Notes: generated by a model from the sequence alone, not told the origin. A stretch of DNA of 64,000 nucleotides from JAEUMY01 sp033764435 (GCA_033764435.1 JANRIX010000033.1:186001-250000), one strand, 5' to 3'. Shown: positions 25,864-34,991, numbered from the stretch's first letter. A program made the numbers and translations.

Positions 25864-26396
25864 CGCATCATGGTCGTGGGTGGTGGCAGACGCAGCTTCT
25901 GCCAGGTCGTGACCGCGCGCACGATGGGCCACAGCACGGCACCCAGTACGGGTGATACGAACAGGGCCAGCCCGGGAAAGTCGCGACCCAGCATGCTGTT
26001 CAGGATCAGCATGACCGTCGTTGCGACGAAAAGGATGCCCCCGACATGGAGCGCCTGCTCGGGCACGCTTAACTGCAGGATGCGCAGGCGCAGGATCTGC
26101 GCAAGAAAGATCGCCACCACGTAGGCCAGCGCATGCTGGCCCAGTAGCGCGCTATCAGCCACATCCATCACCAACGCCAGCATGAAGCCCATGCCTTGGC
26201 CGATGACGCGCGGTTCGTTCACCGCCCAGAACAGCAGCACCACCAGCAGGAAGTCGGGCCGGATGAGGAGCAGGTTCCCGCTCCAGGGCAGCAGGTTGAT
26301 GACCAATGCCACCAGTAGCGCGCCGAAGACCACGCGCAATGGGGCCGGCGGCCGCATCGGCTCGCGTGAGATGGGCGAAAGATCACCAAGTGCCAT
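25860..26396 (-). CDS. mreD: Rod-shape determining protein MreD
   Basis: A 178-residue membrane protein with five hydrophobic segments and the RPDFLLVVLLFW and GFMLALVMDV motifs of MreD. It links MreC to the elongation complex. Its start shares a base with the mreC stop, showing tight operon packing. Confidence 0.93.
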   Translation of the reverse strand: MALGDLSPISREPMRPPAPLRVVFGALLVALVINLLPWSGNLLLIRPDFLLVVLLFWAVNEPRVIGQGMGFMLALVMDVADSALLGQHALAYVVAIFLAQILRLRILQLSVPEQALHVGGILFVATTVMLILNSMLGRDFPGLALFVSPVLGAVLWPIVRAVTTWQKLRLPPPTTMMR

Positions 26397-27355
26397 CAGC
26401 GTTCCGCCTTCGCCGGCGCTGCCGGTGACTGGGCCTCGCGCCGCGGGCTGCGCGTACCGCGATCGCGTCCGGCCTTGCGCTCCTCGTTGGCCACGTCCGG
26501 CACCGGATAGTTGGCAGCGGTCGGATTGTTCAGCACCATCACGAAGCGATGACTGTCCGCGCCCGATGCCGGGGTGCCGGTGATTCGGGCGAAGGGGAAT
26601 GCCGCATTCTTTTCCACGCTGGTGATCGTGGCCACTGCCAGACCGGGCGGGTAGAGGCCGTCAATGCCGGAGGTGACGAAGAGATCACCGTTCTGGATGT
26701 CCGCTGACGCCGGAATGAACGGCACATCAATCGTGCCTTCCTTGCCCATGCCCACGGACACAGCACGCAAGCCATTCCGTACCAGCATCACGGGAACGGA
26801 TTGGTCCTTTTCGGTGATCAGGGTTACCTCTGACGTCAGCGTCCCGAGCGCGGTCACCTGGCCCACGACGCCGCTGCCATCGATGACCGGCAGGCCCGCC
26901 CGGAGGCCTTGGGCCATGCCCTTGTCGATGATGATGCGGCGATTGAAGGGGTTGCGGGCGTCACGAATGATTTCGGCGATGACGCCGGCCGGTGCGCCGG
27001 CGGCCGCAAGGCGGTCGTTGGCCTGTGCCAGACGGATCAGGCGCTCATGCTCGCTCTTGAGCAGTTTGGCCTGCTGGCTGGCGGCGGAGAGCTCCAGCAC
27101 CTTCAGTTCAAGGGCGCGGTTGTCGGCCAGCAGCTTGTCCTGGCTGGTGAAGTAGTCCGCCACGCGACCGGCCATTTCGCCGGGCATGGCGATCGCCCGC
27201 TCAATGGGGTGCAGGACCGCCGAGACAGTCATGCGCACGGCATCGAGTGCGCGGAAGCGATGATCCGCGATCATCACCACGATGGCGATGAGGGCGAAGA
27301 AGGTGAGTCTCGCCAGCGGCGAGGGGCCGCGGGTAAAAAAGGGCTCCTGGTACAT
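26396..27355 (-). CDS. mreC: Rod-shape determining protein MreC
   Basis: A 319-residue periplasmic scaffold with an N-terminal membrane anchor (LTFFALIAIVVMIAD), a coiled coil at about residues 75-110 and the beta domain with NPFNRRIIIDKG, LITEKDQSVPV and TSGIDGLYPPGL. It activates PBP2. The last ~40 residues are a charged, disordered tail (Arg/Ala/Pro-rich). Confidence 0.95.
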   Translation of the reverse strand: MYQEPFFTRGPSPLARLTFFALIAIVVMIADHRFRALDAVRMTVSAVLHPIERAIAMPGEMAGRVADYFTSQDKLLADNRALELKVLELSAASQQAKLLKSEHERLIRLAQANDRLAAAGAPAGVIAEIIRDARNPFNRRIIIDKGMAQGLRAGLPVIDGSGVVGQVTALGTLTSEVTLITEKDQSVPVMLVRNGLRAVSVGMGKEGTIDVPFIPASADIQNGDLFVTSGIDGLYPPGLAVATITSVEKNAAFPFARITGTPASGADSHRFVMVLNNPTAANYPVPDVANEERKAGRDRGTRSPRREAQSPAAPAKAER

Positions 27356-27406
27356 GAACCCGCCGCAAAACTACTGCGCCGCCCAATCCGTCAACTGCGA
27401 TGCTCG

Positions 27407-27422
27407 CCGTATGAATATACGG
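27407..27422. repeat. Small inverted repeat in the mreB-mreC spacer
   Basis: CCGTAT-GAAT-ATACGG hairpin 50 bp before mreC; it may slow polymerase or stabilise the mreB mRNA end. Confidence 0.4.
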
Positions 27423-27480
27423 CTGTGCTTCTCGTTGCCAGCTTGGGCGTGCTCGCTACGTTTTTCGGCAGGTTCATGGC

Positions 27481-27492
27481 GCGAATATTCGC
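27481..27492. repeat. Iterated palindrome, copy 13
   Basis: Perfect copy in the mreB-mreC spacer; symmetry 16 bp (27479-27494). Confidence 0.95.
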
Positions 27493-27504
27493 GCTGCGGT
27501 GCAT

Positions 27505-28551
27505 TCACAGTTCGTTAGTGAACACCGAACCCAGCTTGTCCATCTCCTCCAGCGCGCGACCGGAACCGCGCACCACGCAGGTGAGCGGATCATCGGCCAC
27601 GATCACCGGCAGACCGGTCTCTTCCACCAGCAGGCGGTCCAGCTCGCGCAGGAGCGCGCCACCGCCAGTCAGCACCATGCCTTTTTCGGCGATGTCGGCG
27701 CCGAGTTCAGGCGGCGTCTGCTCCAGCGCGGATTTCACGGCGGAGACGATGCTGTTGAGCGGCTCGGTGAGTGCCTCAAGAATTTCGTTGGACGAAATCG
27801 TGAAGCTGCGCGGAATGCCTTCGGCCAGGTTGCGGCCTTTCACTTCCATCTCGCGCACTTCGGAACCGGGGAAGGCGGAACCGATTTCCTTCTTGATGTT
27901 TTCCGCAGTGGATTCGCCCACCAGCATGCCGTAGTTGCGGCGGATGTAGTTGATGATGGCTTCATCGAACTTGTCACCGCCCACGCGCACGGAGGCCGAG
28001 TACACGATGCCGCCCAGCGAGATCACGCCCACTTCGGTCGTGCCGCCGCCGATGTCCACCACCATCGAGCCTGTGGGCTCGGCAATCGGCAGGCCGGCAC
28101 CGATGGCAGCGGCCATCGGTTCTTCAATCAGGAACACCTGCGAGGCACCCGCTGCCACGGCCGATTCGCGAATCGCGCGCCGTTCCACCTGCGTGGAGCC
28201 ACAGGGCACGCAGATCACGATGCGGGGAGACGGCTTGAACCACTGGGCGTCATGCACCTTCTTGATGAAGAACTTCAGCATGTGCTCGGTGGTGTGGAAG
28301 TCGGCAATCACGCCGTCCTTCATCGGGCGGATGGCGGTGATGTTGCCCGGCGTTCGGCCCAGCATCATCTTGGCCGCGAGACCCACCGCCTGGATGGTCT
28401 TCTTCGAATTGGGGCCGCCGTCCTGGCGGATCGCGACCACCGAGGGCTCATCGAGGACGATGCCTTTGCCACGCAGATAGATCAGCGTATTGGCGGTGCC
28501 CAGGTCGATGGCGAGGTCGGTGGAAAAATGCTTGGAGAAAAACGAGAACAT
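27505..28551 (-). CDS. mreB: Rod-shape determining actin homologue MreB
   Basis: A 348-residue actin-like ATPase. The N-terminal amphipathic helix (MFSFFSKHFSTD), phosphate-1 motif DLGTANTLIY, phosphate-2 motif VVDIGGGTTEVGV and adenosine motif LTGGGALLREL are all present. MreB filaments guide RodA-PBP2. It heads the mreBCD-mrdA-rodA-rlpA-dacA-dat-DUF493-lipB-lipA run and is divergent from gatCAB. Confidence 0.97.
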   Translation of the reverse strand: MFSFFSKHFSTDLAIDLGTANTLIYLRGKGIVLDEPSVVAIRQDGGPNSKKTIQAVGLAAKMMLGRTPGNITAIRPMKDGVIADFHTTEHMLKFFIKKVHDAQWFKPSPRIVICVPCGSTQVERRAIRESAVAAGASQVFLIEEPMAAAIGAGLPIAEPTGSMVVDIGGGTTEVGVISLGGIVYSASVRVGGDKFDEAIINYIRRNYGMLVGESTAENIKKEIGSAFPGSEVREMEVKGRNLAEGIPRSFTISSNEILEALTEPLNSIVSAVKSALEQTPPELGADIAEKGMVLTGGGALLRELDRLLVEETGLPVIVADDPLTCVVRGSGRALEEMDKLGSVFTNEL

Positions 28552-28648
28552 GAAGGCGGGAAGTGAAATTTCAGTCGGTGCGGAGGGTGGTGATCCCACC
28601 GTGACGCCGCGGGCCGCTTTTGGCATCACAAAGAGGGAGAAAATTAGT

Positions 28649-28663
28649 CGGGTATCATACCCG
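28649..28663. promoter_or_regulatory. Dyad with back-to-back -10 boxes between mreB and gatC
   Basis: CGGGTATCATACCCG is a perfect dyad with 7-bp arms. Read on either strand it contains a good -10 hexamer, TATCAT (+) or TATGAT (-). It sits about 100 bp from both start codons, so it may be a shared divergent promoter. No strong -35 boxes are seen. Confidence 0.4.
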
Positions 28664-28747
28664 AAAACCCGATGTGCACAGGGCCACAACAGGGTCATTT
28701 GCTAGGCAAAACCCTGATTTTTCACGTTCTTCCCGACCATTCTCCCG

Positions 28748-29047
28748 ATGAGCCTTTCCGACGCGGACGTGCGCCGCATTGCCCATTTGGCGCGTCTGGC
28801 GCTTTCTGACACGGAAGGCGACACCGATGTCGAGGCCGCGCGCGGCCAGCTTAATGGCATTTTCGCCATGATCGAGACGCTGCGCGCCGTCGACACGACG
28901 GGTGTGGCGCCCATGTCCCACGCCGTGGACATGAGTCAGCCGCTGCGCCCGGACGTCGTCACCGAGCCAGACTTGCGCGACAAATACCAGGCGATCGCCC
29001 CGGCCGTCGAGAACGGGCTCTACCTCGTACCCAAGGTGATCGAGTAG
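28748..29047 (+). CDS. gatC: Asp-tRNA(Asn)/Glu-tRNA(Gln) amidotransferase subunit C
   Basis: A 99-residue stabilising subunit of GatCAB. The N-terminal ADVRRIAHLARLALSDTE helix pair and the LRPDVVTEP motif are characteristic. First gene of gatCAB, with 2 bp to gatA. Confidence 0.95.
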   Translation: MSLSDADVRRIAHLARLALSDTEGDTDVEAARGQLNGIFAMIETLRAVDTTGVAPMSHAVDMSQPLRPDVVTEPDLRDKYQAIAPAVENGLYLVPKVIE

Positions 29048-29049
29048 CC

Positions 29050-30510
29050 ATGCACCCGCACACGCTTGCCCAGCTGGCGCGGCTGCTGGCCGAGAAGGAG
29101 GTGTCCTCGGTCGAGGTCACGAAGGCGCTGCTCGCGCGCGCCGCCACGCTGGGCAGGGCACTGAACGCCTACATCACGCTGGATGAGGAGAAGTCGCTGG
29201 CCCAGGCGGCAGCAGCCGATGCCCGCATCGCGCGGGGCGAGGCTGCGCCGCTGACCGGCGTGCCCATCGCCCACAAGGATCTCTTCTGTGCGGACGGCTG
29301 GCGCACGACCTGTGCCTCGAGAATGCTGGCCAACTTCGTGTCGCCCTATGACGCGCATGTCATCTCGCGCTTCAACGCCGAGGGAGCCGTGCTGCTTGGC
29401 AAGGCGAACATGGACGAGTTTGCGATGGGCTCGTCGAACGAAAACTCCTTCTTCGGCCCGGTGAAGAACCCGTGGGATGTCAGTCGCGTGCCCGGCGGCA
29501 GTTCCGGCGGCTCCGCCGCCATTGTGGCCGCACGGCTGGCGCCCGCTGCCACGGGCACCGACACCGGTGGGTCCATCCGTCAGCCGGCAGCCTTTACCGG
29601 CGTGTCCGGCATCCGGCCCACCTATGGGCGTGTGTCGCGCTACGGCATGGTGGCCTTTGCCTCCAGCCTCGATCAGGGCGGGGCGCTGGCGCAGACGGCG
29701 GAAGACCTGGCGCTGATGCTGAATGTCATGGCCGGATTCGATCCGCGCGACTCCACCTCGGTCGATCGGCCGGCGGAAGATTTCACCCAGCGGCTGAACG
29801 AACCGCTTGCGGGTCTGCGCATCGGCCTGCCGAAGGAGTACTTCACGGCCGCGCTCGCGCAGGACGTGGCCGCGCCCATCCTGGCCGCCATCGAGGAATA
29901 CAAGAAACTGGGCGCGACCGTGGTCGAGGTGTCACTGCCCAACCAGCATCTGGCCGTCCCGGCGTACTACGTCATCGCACCGGCGGAAGCCTCGTCCAAC
30001 CTCGCGCGTTTTGACGGCGTGCGCTACGGCCATCGCGCCAGCGAATATTCGGACCTGCTGGACATGTACAAGAAGAGCCGCGCGGAAGGCTTCGGTGCCG
30101 AGGTGAAGCGCCGCATCCTCATCGGCACCTACGTGCTCTCGCATGGTTACTACGACGCCTACTACCTGCAGGCGCAGAAGGTGCGCCGCTTGGTCGCCAA
30201 TGATTTCAGGGCCGCGTTCGAACACTGCGACGTGATCATGGGACCGGTCGCACCCAGCGTGGCCTTTCCGCTGGGCAGCAAGACCACCGACCCGGTGCAG
30301 ATGTATCTCGAAGACCTTTACACCATCTCGGTGAACCTGGCGGGTCTGCCGGGCATGAGCATCCCCTGCGGATTCGGCGCAGCGGGCATGCCGGTCGGGC
30401 TGCAGATCATCGGGCCGTGGTTCGACGAGGCGCGCATGCTGAATGTCGCGCACCAGTTCCAGCGCGTGACCGACTGGCACACGAAGGCCCCGCCCGGAGT
30501 GGACGCATGA
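29050..30510 (+). CDS. gatA: Asp-tRNA(Asn)/Glu-tRNA(Gln) amidotransferase subunit A
   Basis: A 486-residue amidase-signature enzyme that releases ammonia from glutamine for tRNA transamidation. Catalytic triad: Lys76 (IAHKDLF), Ser151 (PGGSSGGSAA) and Ser175 (TDTGGSIRQPA). It overlaps gatB by 4 bp. The presence of GatCAB means Gln-tRNA and/or Asn-tRNA is made by the indirect route. Confidence 0.97.
   Translation: MHPHTLAQLARLLAEKEVSSVEVTKALLARAATLGRALNAYITLDEEKSLAQAAAADARIARGEAAPLTGVPIAHKDLFCADGWRTTCASRMLANFVSPYDAHVISRFNAEGAVLLGKANMDEFAMGSSNENSFFGPVKNPWDVSRVPGGSSGGSAAIVAARLAPAATGTDTGGSIRQPAAFTGVSGIRPTYGRVSRYGMVAFASSLDQGGALAQTAEDLALMLNVMAGFDPRDSTSVDRPAEDFTQRLNEPLAGLRIGLPKEYFTAALAQDVAAPILAAIEEYKKLGATVVEVSLPNQHLAVPAYYVIAPAEASSNLARFDGVRYGHRASEYSDLLDMYKKSRAEGFGAEVKRRILIGTYVLSHGYYDAYYLQAQKVRRLVANDFRAAFEHCDVIMGPVAPSVAFPLGSKTTDPVQMYLEDLYTISVNLAGLPGMSIPCGFGAAGMPVGLQIIGPWFDEARMLNVAHQFQRVTDWHTKAPPGVDA
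30041..30052. repeat. Degenerate iterated palindrome (last base G)
   Basis: GCGAATATTCGG in gatA, read as EYS (ASEYSDL). Confidence 0.7.
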
Positions 30511-31949
30511 GCTGGGAAGTCGTCATCGGCCTGGAGACGCATGCGCAACTCGCGACGCGCTCCAAGATTTTCTCCGGCGCGTCCACGGCATTTGGCGCGG
30601 CCCCCAACACGCAGGCCTCGGCTGTCGATCTCGCCCTGCCCGGCGTGCTGCCGGTGCTGAATCGCGAGGCGGTGGCCTGCGCGATCAAGTTCGGCCTGGC
30701 TGTGGGTGCCACCATCGCGCCCCGCTCCATTTTTGCGAGAAAGAATTACTTTTACCCTGACCTGCCCAAGGGCTACCAGATCAGCCAGTACGAGCTGCCG
30801 GTGGTGTCGGGCGGCGGGCTCACGATTCGCGTGGGCGATCAGGAGAAGTTTGTCCGGCTCACCCGTGCGCACCTCGAAGAGGACGCAGGCAAGTCGCTGC
30901 ACGAAGCGCAGTACGAAAACGCGTCGGACGTGTCCGGCATCGACTTGAACCGCGCGGGCACGCCGCTTCTGGAAATCGTCACCGAGCCCGACATGCGCAG
31001 CGCCGCCGAGGCCGTGGCCTATGCCAAAGCGCTGCATGCGCTGGTGGTGTGGCTGGGTATCTGCGACGGCAACATGCAGGAAGGGTCGTTCCGCTGCGAT
31101 GCCAACGTGTCCGTCCGCAAGAAGGGCGACGAGAAGCTGGGCACGCGCTGCGAGATCAAGAACGTGAATTCGTTCCGCTTCCTCGAACGCGCCATCGAGT
31201 ACGAAATCCGGCGGCAGATCGAGCTGATCGAGGATGGCGGTAAGGTGGTGCAGGAGACGCGTCTTTACGACGCGGATCGCGACGAAACGCGCTCCATGCG
31301 GTCAAAGGAAGACGCGATGGACTATCGCTACTTCCCCGATCCGGATCTCCTCCCGCTGGTGATCAGCGAGGAATGGATTGCGAATATTCGCAAGGAGATG
31401 CCCGAGCTGCCGGAAGCCAAGCAGGCTCGCTTCCAGCGCGAATATTCGCTGTCTGCGTATGACGCGACCACGCTCACGGCATCGAAGGCGATGGCGGATT
31501 ACTACGAGTCCATCCTTGCGAACGTGCGCGAGCAGAAGTTGGCCGCGAACTGGGTCACCGGTGACGTCTCAGCTGCCCTGAACCGCCACGAGATCGACAT
31601 CGCGGCATGTCCGGTCAAGGCTGAAGCGCTGGCAGGTCTCCTGAAGCGCATCGCCGACGGCACCCTGTCCGGCAAGATGGCCAAGGAAGTCTTCGAGGCA
31701 ATGTGGAATGGCGAAGGCGATGCCGACAGCATCATCGACAAGCGTGGCCTGAAACAGGTCTCCGACGCCGGCGCAATTGAAGCCATCGTCGATCAGGTCC
31801 TCGCCGCCAACCCGAAGTCGGTGGAGGAGTTCCGCGCCGGCAAGGAAAAGGCGTTCAATGCGCTGGTGGGCCATGTGATGAAGGCCAGCCAGGGCAAGGC
31901 CAATCCCGCGCAGGTGAATGAGGTGCTGAAAAGAAAACTGGCCAGCTAG
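30507..31949 (+). CDS. gatB: Asp-tRNA(Asn)/Glu-tRNA(Gln) amidotransferase subunit B
   Basis: A 480-residue subunit that activates the misacylated tRNA carboxylate and binds the tRNA tail. WEVVIGLETHAQL at the start, FRCDANVSVR, the DYRYFPDPDL motif and the C-terminal YqeY-like domain are visible. Two palindrome copies lie 58 bp apart in its middle. The stop codon sits in the loop of the terminator hairpin. Confidence 0.97.
   Translation: MSWEVVIGLETHAQLATRSKIFSGASTAFGAAPNTQASAVDLALPGVLPVLNREAVACAIKFGLAVGATIAPRSIFARKNYFYPDLPKGYQISQYELPVVSGGGLTIRVGDQEKFVRLTRAHLEEDAGKSLHEAQYENASDVSGIDLNRAGTPLLEIVTEPDMRSAAEAVAYAKALHALVVWLGICDGNMQEGSFRCDANVSVRKKGDEKLGTRCEIKNVNSFRFLERAIEYEIRRQIELIEDGGKVVQETRLYDADRDETRSMRSKEDAMDYRYFPDPDLLPLVISEEWIANIRKEMPELPEAKQARFQREYSLSAYDATTLTASKAMADYYESILANVREQKLAANWVTGDVSAALNRHEIDIAACPVKAEALAGLLKRIADGTLSGKMAKEVFEAMWNGEGDADSIIDKRGLKQVSDAGAIEAIVDQVLAANPKSVEEFRAGKEKAFNALVGHVMKASQGKANPAQVNEVLKRKLAS
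31380..31391. repeat. Iterated palindrome, copy 14
   Basis: Perfect copy in gatB, read as ANIR (IANIRKE); 16-bp symmetry (31378-31393). Confidence 0.95.
31438..31449. repeat. Iterated palindrome, copy 15
   Basis: Perfect copy in gatB, read as EYS (REYSLSA). Confidence 0.95.
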
Positions 31950-31966
31950 GCTGGCCAGTTTTTTTC
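31937..31966 (+). terminator. Rho-independent terminator of gatCAB
   Basis: 10-bp arms ACTGGCCAGC / GCTGGCCAGT with the gatB stop TAG as loop, followed by seven T. Confidence 0.92.
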
Positions 31967-31991
31967 GCCTTGACCGGCTCCGGACGCCGGC

Positions 31992-32816
31992 TTACTGGCA
32001 GTCCACGTAGCGCGCCCGCAGGCGGCCGTTCGGGTCGATCTCGCGGCAGAAATAAATGTTGCCGACGAAGCACTGATGCTCGACGTTGTTGCACAGCGCC
32101 TTGCCGATTTCGCCTGCCTTGCGCGTGCCCTTCACCACCTGGTCCTGCAGCTTCAGCACCACCTTCCCTGACTTGAGGTCGCGCCAGCGCTGCTTGTCGG
32201 CCTCGAATTGGGCGTGGATATTCTTCTTCTCCTCCTCCATGCGCTGGAGAGATTCCTTGGTGTTGTCGATGTCGCGCTTGGTGCGCTGCATGTCCTGGAC
32301 CAACGCCGGCGGGGCGTCCTTGCCCTTCGCGTTCTTGCTCTTGCCGTCCTTGTAGAACTCCATTTCGGCGTTGAACTTCTTCATCGCTTCTTCGAGTTCC
32401 TTCAGCCGGTTCTCGGCGGTCTTCTGGCGGGCGGCGATCACATCCAGCGCCTTGTCGCGGGAGACATCGAATTCCTTTTCGGCGCCATAGGTCGCCACCA
32501 GGGCGCGGTCGCGACGCTGAATGTCCTCCTGCTTGCGGCGCTCGTCCTTGGTGCGGATCAGCTCTTCCTCGCGCGCCTTGATTTCCTCCGGCGTCAGCGG
32601 GCGGTCAAGGGTCTTCTTGACCGTGCCCTGGCCAGACAGCTCCTTGATTTCCGACTTCGCGCATTGCGGCGGCAGCGGGTTGCCGTAGTGGGTGACGCCC
32701 TTCTCGTCGACGCATTTCATGATGCCCTGCGCGATCGCCGGAGCGGTAAGCGTTGCGGGCGCTACGGCCAGCAAGGCAGCCAGCGCGATGGGGGTGATGC
32801 GTAAGGTCCAGTTCAT
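31992..32816 (-). CDS. DUF4124-domain periplasmic protein with coiled coil
   Basis: A 274-residue exported protein: signal peptide with cleavage near APAIA-QG, then the DUF4124 motif IMKCVDEKGVTHYGNPLPPQC, a long charged coiled coil (about residues 75-215) and a C-terminal region with four Cys (LCNN, HQCF, YFCRE, VDCQ) that may form disulfides. DUF4124 proteins are common in this phylum, with no firm function. It is convergent with gatB. Confidence 0.8.
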   Translation of the reverse strand: MNWTLRITPIALAALLAVAPATLTAPAIAQGIMKCVDEKGVTHYGNPLPPQCAKSEIKELSGQGTVKKTLDRPLTPEEIKAREEELIRTKDERRKQEDIQRRDRALVATYGAEKEFDVSRDKALDVIAARQKTAENRLKELEEAMKKFNAEMEFYKDGKSKNAKGKDAPPALVQDMQRTKRDIDNTKESLQRMEEEKKNIHAQFEADKQRWRDLKSGKVVLKLQDQVVKGTRKAGEIGKALCNNVEHQCFVGNIYFCREIDPNGRLRARYVDCQ

Positions 32817-32870
32817 TGTTCGTGTCCCTGCGATGAAATGTGAGTCACGGTCCGCCAGTCTGCTTTGCGA

Positions 32871-33527
32871 TTAGCCGGCGGTGCCGTAGGTGCGTCGGTA
32901 GTCTTCGATCCGGGCCAGATGCCGGCCCAGTTCGCCCAGTTCTTTGTCTCCTCCCAGGAGCCCGACCAGATCCGCGAGCGATGCTACCGCAATAACGGGC
33001 ATGTCGAACATCCGGCTGACTTCCTGTGCGGCCGACAGCTCGCCCTGCCCGCGCTCCTGGCGGTCCAGTGCAATAACCACGCCAGCGGGCGTGGCCCCGG
33101 CTGCGCGGATGATTTCAACCGATTCTCGAACGGACGTGCCGGCGGAAATCACGTCGTCGATGATCAGCACCCGGCCCTTCAGTGGCGCGCCAACCGTGGT
33201 CCCGCCTTCTCCATGGTCCTTGGCTTCCTTGCGGTTGTATGAAAAGGGCACGTTTTGCCCCATTTCGGCCAGGGCGATGGCCGTACCGGCGGCGAGCACG
33301 ATGCCCTTGTAGGCCGGGCCGAACAGCATGTCGAACTGCAGCCCCGACGCGCGGATGGCCTGGGCGTAAAAGCGGGTCAGCCTACCCACGCTGGCGCCGT
33401 CGGCGAACAGCCCGGCGTTGAAGAAGTAAGGCGAGAGGCGCCCGGCCTTGGTCTTGAATTCGCCGAAGCAAAGTACCTTGCTCTCGATGGCGAAGCGGAG
33501 GAAGTCGTGACGGAAATCGGTGCTCAT
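32871..33527 (-). CDS. pyrE: Orotate phosphoribosyltransferase
   Basis: Transfers phosphoribosyl from PRPP to orotate in pyrimidine synthesis. The 218-residue protein has LCFGEFKTKAGRLSPYFFNAG near the N-terminus, FGPAYKGI and the PRPP-binding motif VLIIDDVISAGTS. It is divergent from the exonuclease III gene across 92 bp that hold a palindrome copy. Confidence 0.96.
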   Translation of the reverse strand: MSTDFRHDFLRFAIESKVLCFGEFKTKAGRLSPYFFNAGLFADGASVGRLTRFYAQAIRASGLQFDMLFGPAYKGIVLAAGTAIALAEMGQNVPFSYNRKEAKDHGEGGTTVGAPLKGRVLIIDDVISAGTSVRESVEIIRAAGATPAGVVIALDRQERGQGELSAAQEVSRMFDMPVIAVASLADLVGLLGGDKELGELGRHLARIEDYRRTYGTAG

Positions 33528-33546
33528 GAGTAGGCTGTGACCGAAT

Positions 33547-33558
33547 GCGAATATTCGC
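33547..33558. repeat. Iterated palindrome, copy 16
   Basis: Perfect copy in the divergent pyrE-xth spacer, 20 bp from the pyrE start; 14-bp symmetry. Confidence 0.95.
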
Positions 33559-33619
33559 AGCGGGAGTTTCGGGGCGGGTTCGAGGATAATCGGCCCTCAT
33601 TTTCTCACTACGAGCCGCC

Positions 33620-34393
33620 ATGCGCATCATTTCCGTCAATCTCAACGGCATCCGTGCCGCCAATACCAAGGGTTTCTTCGACTGGCTGCCCAAGCAGAAG
33701 GCGGATGTGGTGTGCATGCAGGAGATCAAGGCCCACGCTGAGGACCTGCCCGCTGAGGCGCTGGGCGTGAAGAGCATGGCCGGTCACTTCCATCACGCCG
33801 AGAAAAAGGGCTACAGCGGCGTGGGCATCTACTCGAAACCGGTGCCGGACAAGGTCATCAAGGGCTTGTCCATCCCGGACATCGATGCCGAGGGTCGCTA
33901 TATCCAGGCCGATTTCGGCAACGTGTCCGTCGTCTCGGTCTACGTGCCGTCGGGCACGACCTCGGAAGAGCGGCTCGCGATCAAGTTTTCCTTCATGGAA
34001 CGTTTCCTCCCGCATCTCCAGAGGCTGAAGAAGAGCAAGCGGGAAATCATCCTGTGCGGCGACTGGAACGTGGCGCACAAGGAAATCGACTTGAAGAACT
34101 GGCGGAGCAACCAGAAGAACTCCGGCTTCCTGCCCGAGGAGCGTGCCTGGCTCACGCGAATATTCGACGAGGTGGGCTTCGTCGACGTGTTCCGCACGCT
34201 CGATCAACGCCCCGAGCAATACACCTGGTGGTCCAATCGCGGCCAGGCTTGGGCCAAGAATGTGGGCTGGCGGCTGGATTACCAGATCGCGACACCGGGC
34301 ATCGCGGCCACGGCGAAGAAGTGTTCGATCTACACCGCGCAGCGTTTCTCCGACCACGCGCCGCTCATCATCGATTACGACTACAGCCTTTGA
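33620..34393 (+). CDS. xth: Exodeoxyribonuclease III (AP endonuclease)
   Basis: A 257-residue Mg2+-dependent EEP-family nuclease that cuts at abasic sites in base-excision repair. Visible: Asn-rich start SVNLNGIRAA, metal Glu35 in MQEIKA, CGDWNVAHKEID, WWSNR and the catalytic SDHAPL near the C-terminus. It may be the form often called ExoA in betaproteobacteria. Confidence 0.95.
   Translation: MRIISVNLNGIRAANTKGFFDWLPKQKADVVCMQEIKAHAEDLPAEALGVKSMAGHFHHAEKKGYSGVGIYSKPVPDKVIKGLSIPDIDAEGRYIQADFGNVSVVSVYVPSGTTSEERLAIKFSFMERFLPHLQRLKKSKREIILCGDWNVAHKEIDLKNWRSNQKNSGFLPEERAWLTRIFDEVGFVDVFRTLDQRPEQYTWWSNRGQAWAKNVGWRLDYQIATPGIAATAKKCSIYTAQRFSDHAPLIIDYDYSL
34156..34167. repeat. Degenerate iterated palindrome (last base A)
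   Basis: GCGAATATTCGA in xth, read as RIFD. Confidence 0.7.
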
Positions 34394-34572
34394 GGCATGT
34401 TGCGGTCCTAAGCGTGCGCTCTCCGTGACGTGTGCTGTCCATCGCCTCAACAGGGTGTCGCATTCAGCAAGGGGGCGATGCTATTGTTGCGCCCGCATGC
34501 CGCCGCGAGTCGCATGCATCCTTCAAAACTGCCGCTACCCAGTCGGGATCGCGGCCTATCAGGGAATGTGAC

Positions 34573-34938
34573 ATGACAAAACGAAGCAAATGGCTCCAGG
34601 GAATCCTTGCTGTGGCCTTCGCTGTAAGCTCGATGGCCGCCCAAGCGCAGCTGTGTACGGTCGGGCGCAATGCTGATGTGCTGTGGAAGGGCGCCTGGTA
34701 CAAGGCCAAGATCACCGAGGCCAAGCCGGACCTCTGCAAGGTGACGTATGACGGCTATACCAAGGATGATGACGAGTGGGTCGACCCGACCCGCCTCAAG
34801 ATCAAGGTGCTGTGGAAAGGTGACTGGTACCCGGCCCGCGCCATCAAGAAGGACGGCAACAACTACCTGGTGAGCTATGACGGCTATGGCAGCGAGGACA
34901 ATGAAATCGTCCCGCTGTCGCGTATCCAGGTGCGCTGA
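34573..34938 (+). CDS. Secreted tandem Tudor/agenet-like repeat protein
   Basis: A 121-residue protein with a signal peptide (ILAVAFAVSSMAAQA, cut before QLC). The mature part is two ~45-residue repeats, each VLWKG-WY-A followed by a YDGY strand and acidic residues (KVTYDGYTKDDDEWV, LVSYDGYGSEDNEIV). This pattern, a short SH3-like barrel opening with a bulky Trp and closing with YDGY, is that of Tudor/agenet domains, known mainly from eukaryotic chromatin readers. A periplasmic pair is unusual; its ligand is unknown. It is a single-gene unit with its own terminator. Confidence 0.75.
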   Translation: MTKRSKWLQGILAVAFAVSSMAAQAQLCTVGRNADVLWKGAWYKAKITEAKPDLCKVTYDGYTKDDDEWVDPTRLKIKVLWKGDWYPARAIKKDGNNYLVSYDGYGSEDNEIVPLSRIQVR

Positions 34939-34953
34939 TTCTTCTGCTGGCAA

Positions 34954-34991
34954 GGGGCGGGCCGCACCGCGGGCCGCCCCTGTTTCTTTTT
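34954..34991 (+). terminator. Terminator after the Tudor-like gene
   Basis: GGGGCGG ... CCGCCCC stem extended by GCC/GGC with a mismatch, followed by TGTTTCTTTTT. Confidence 0.8.
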
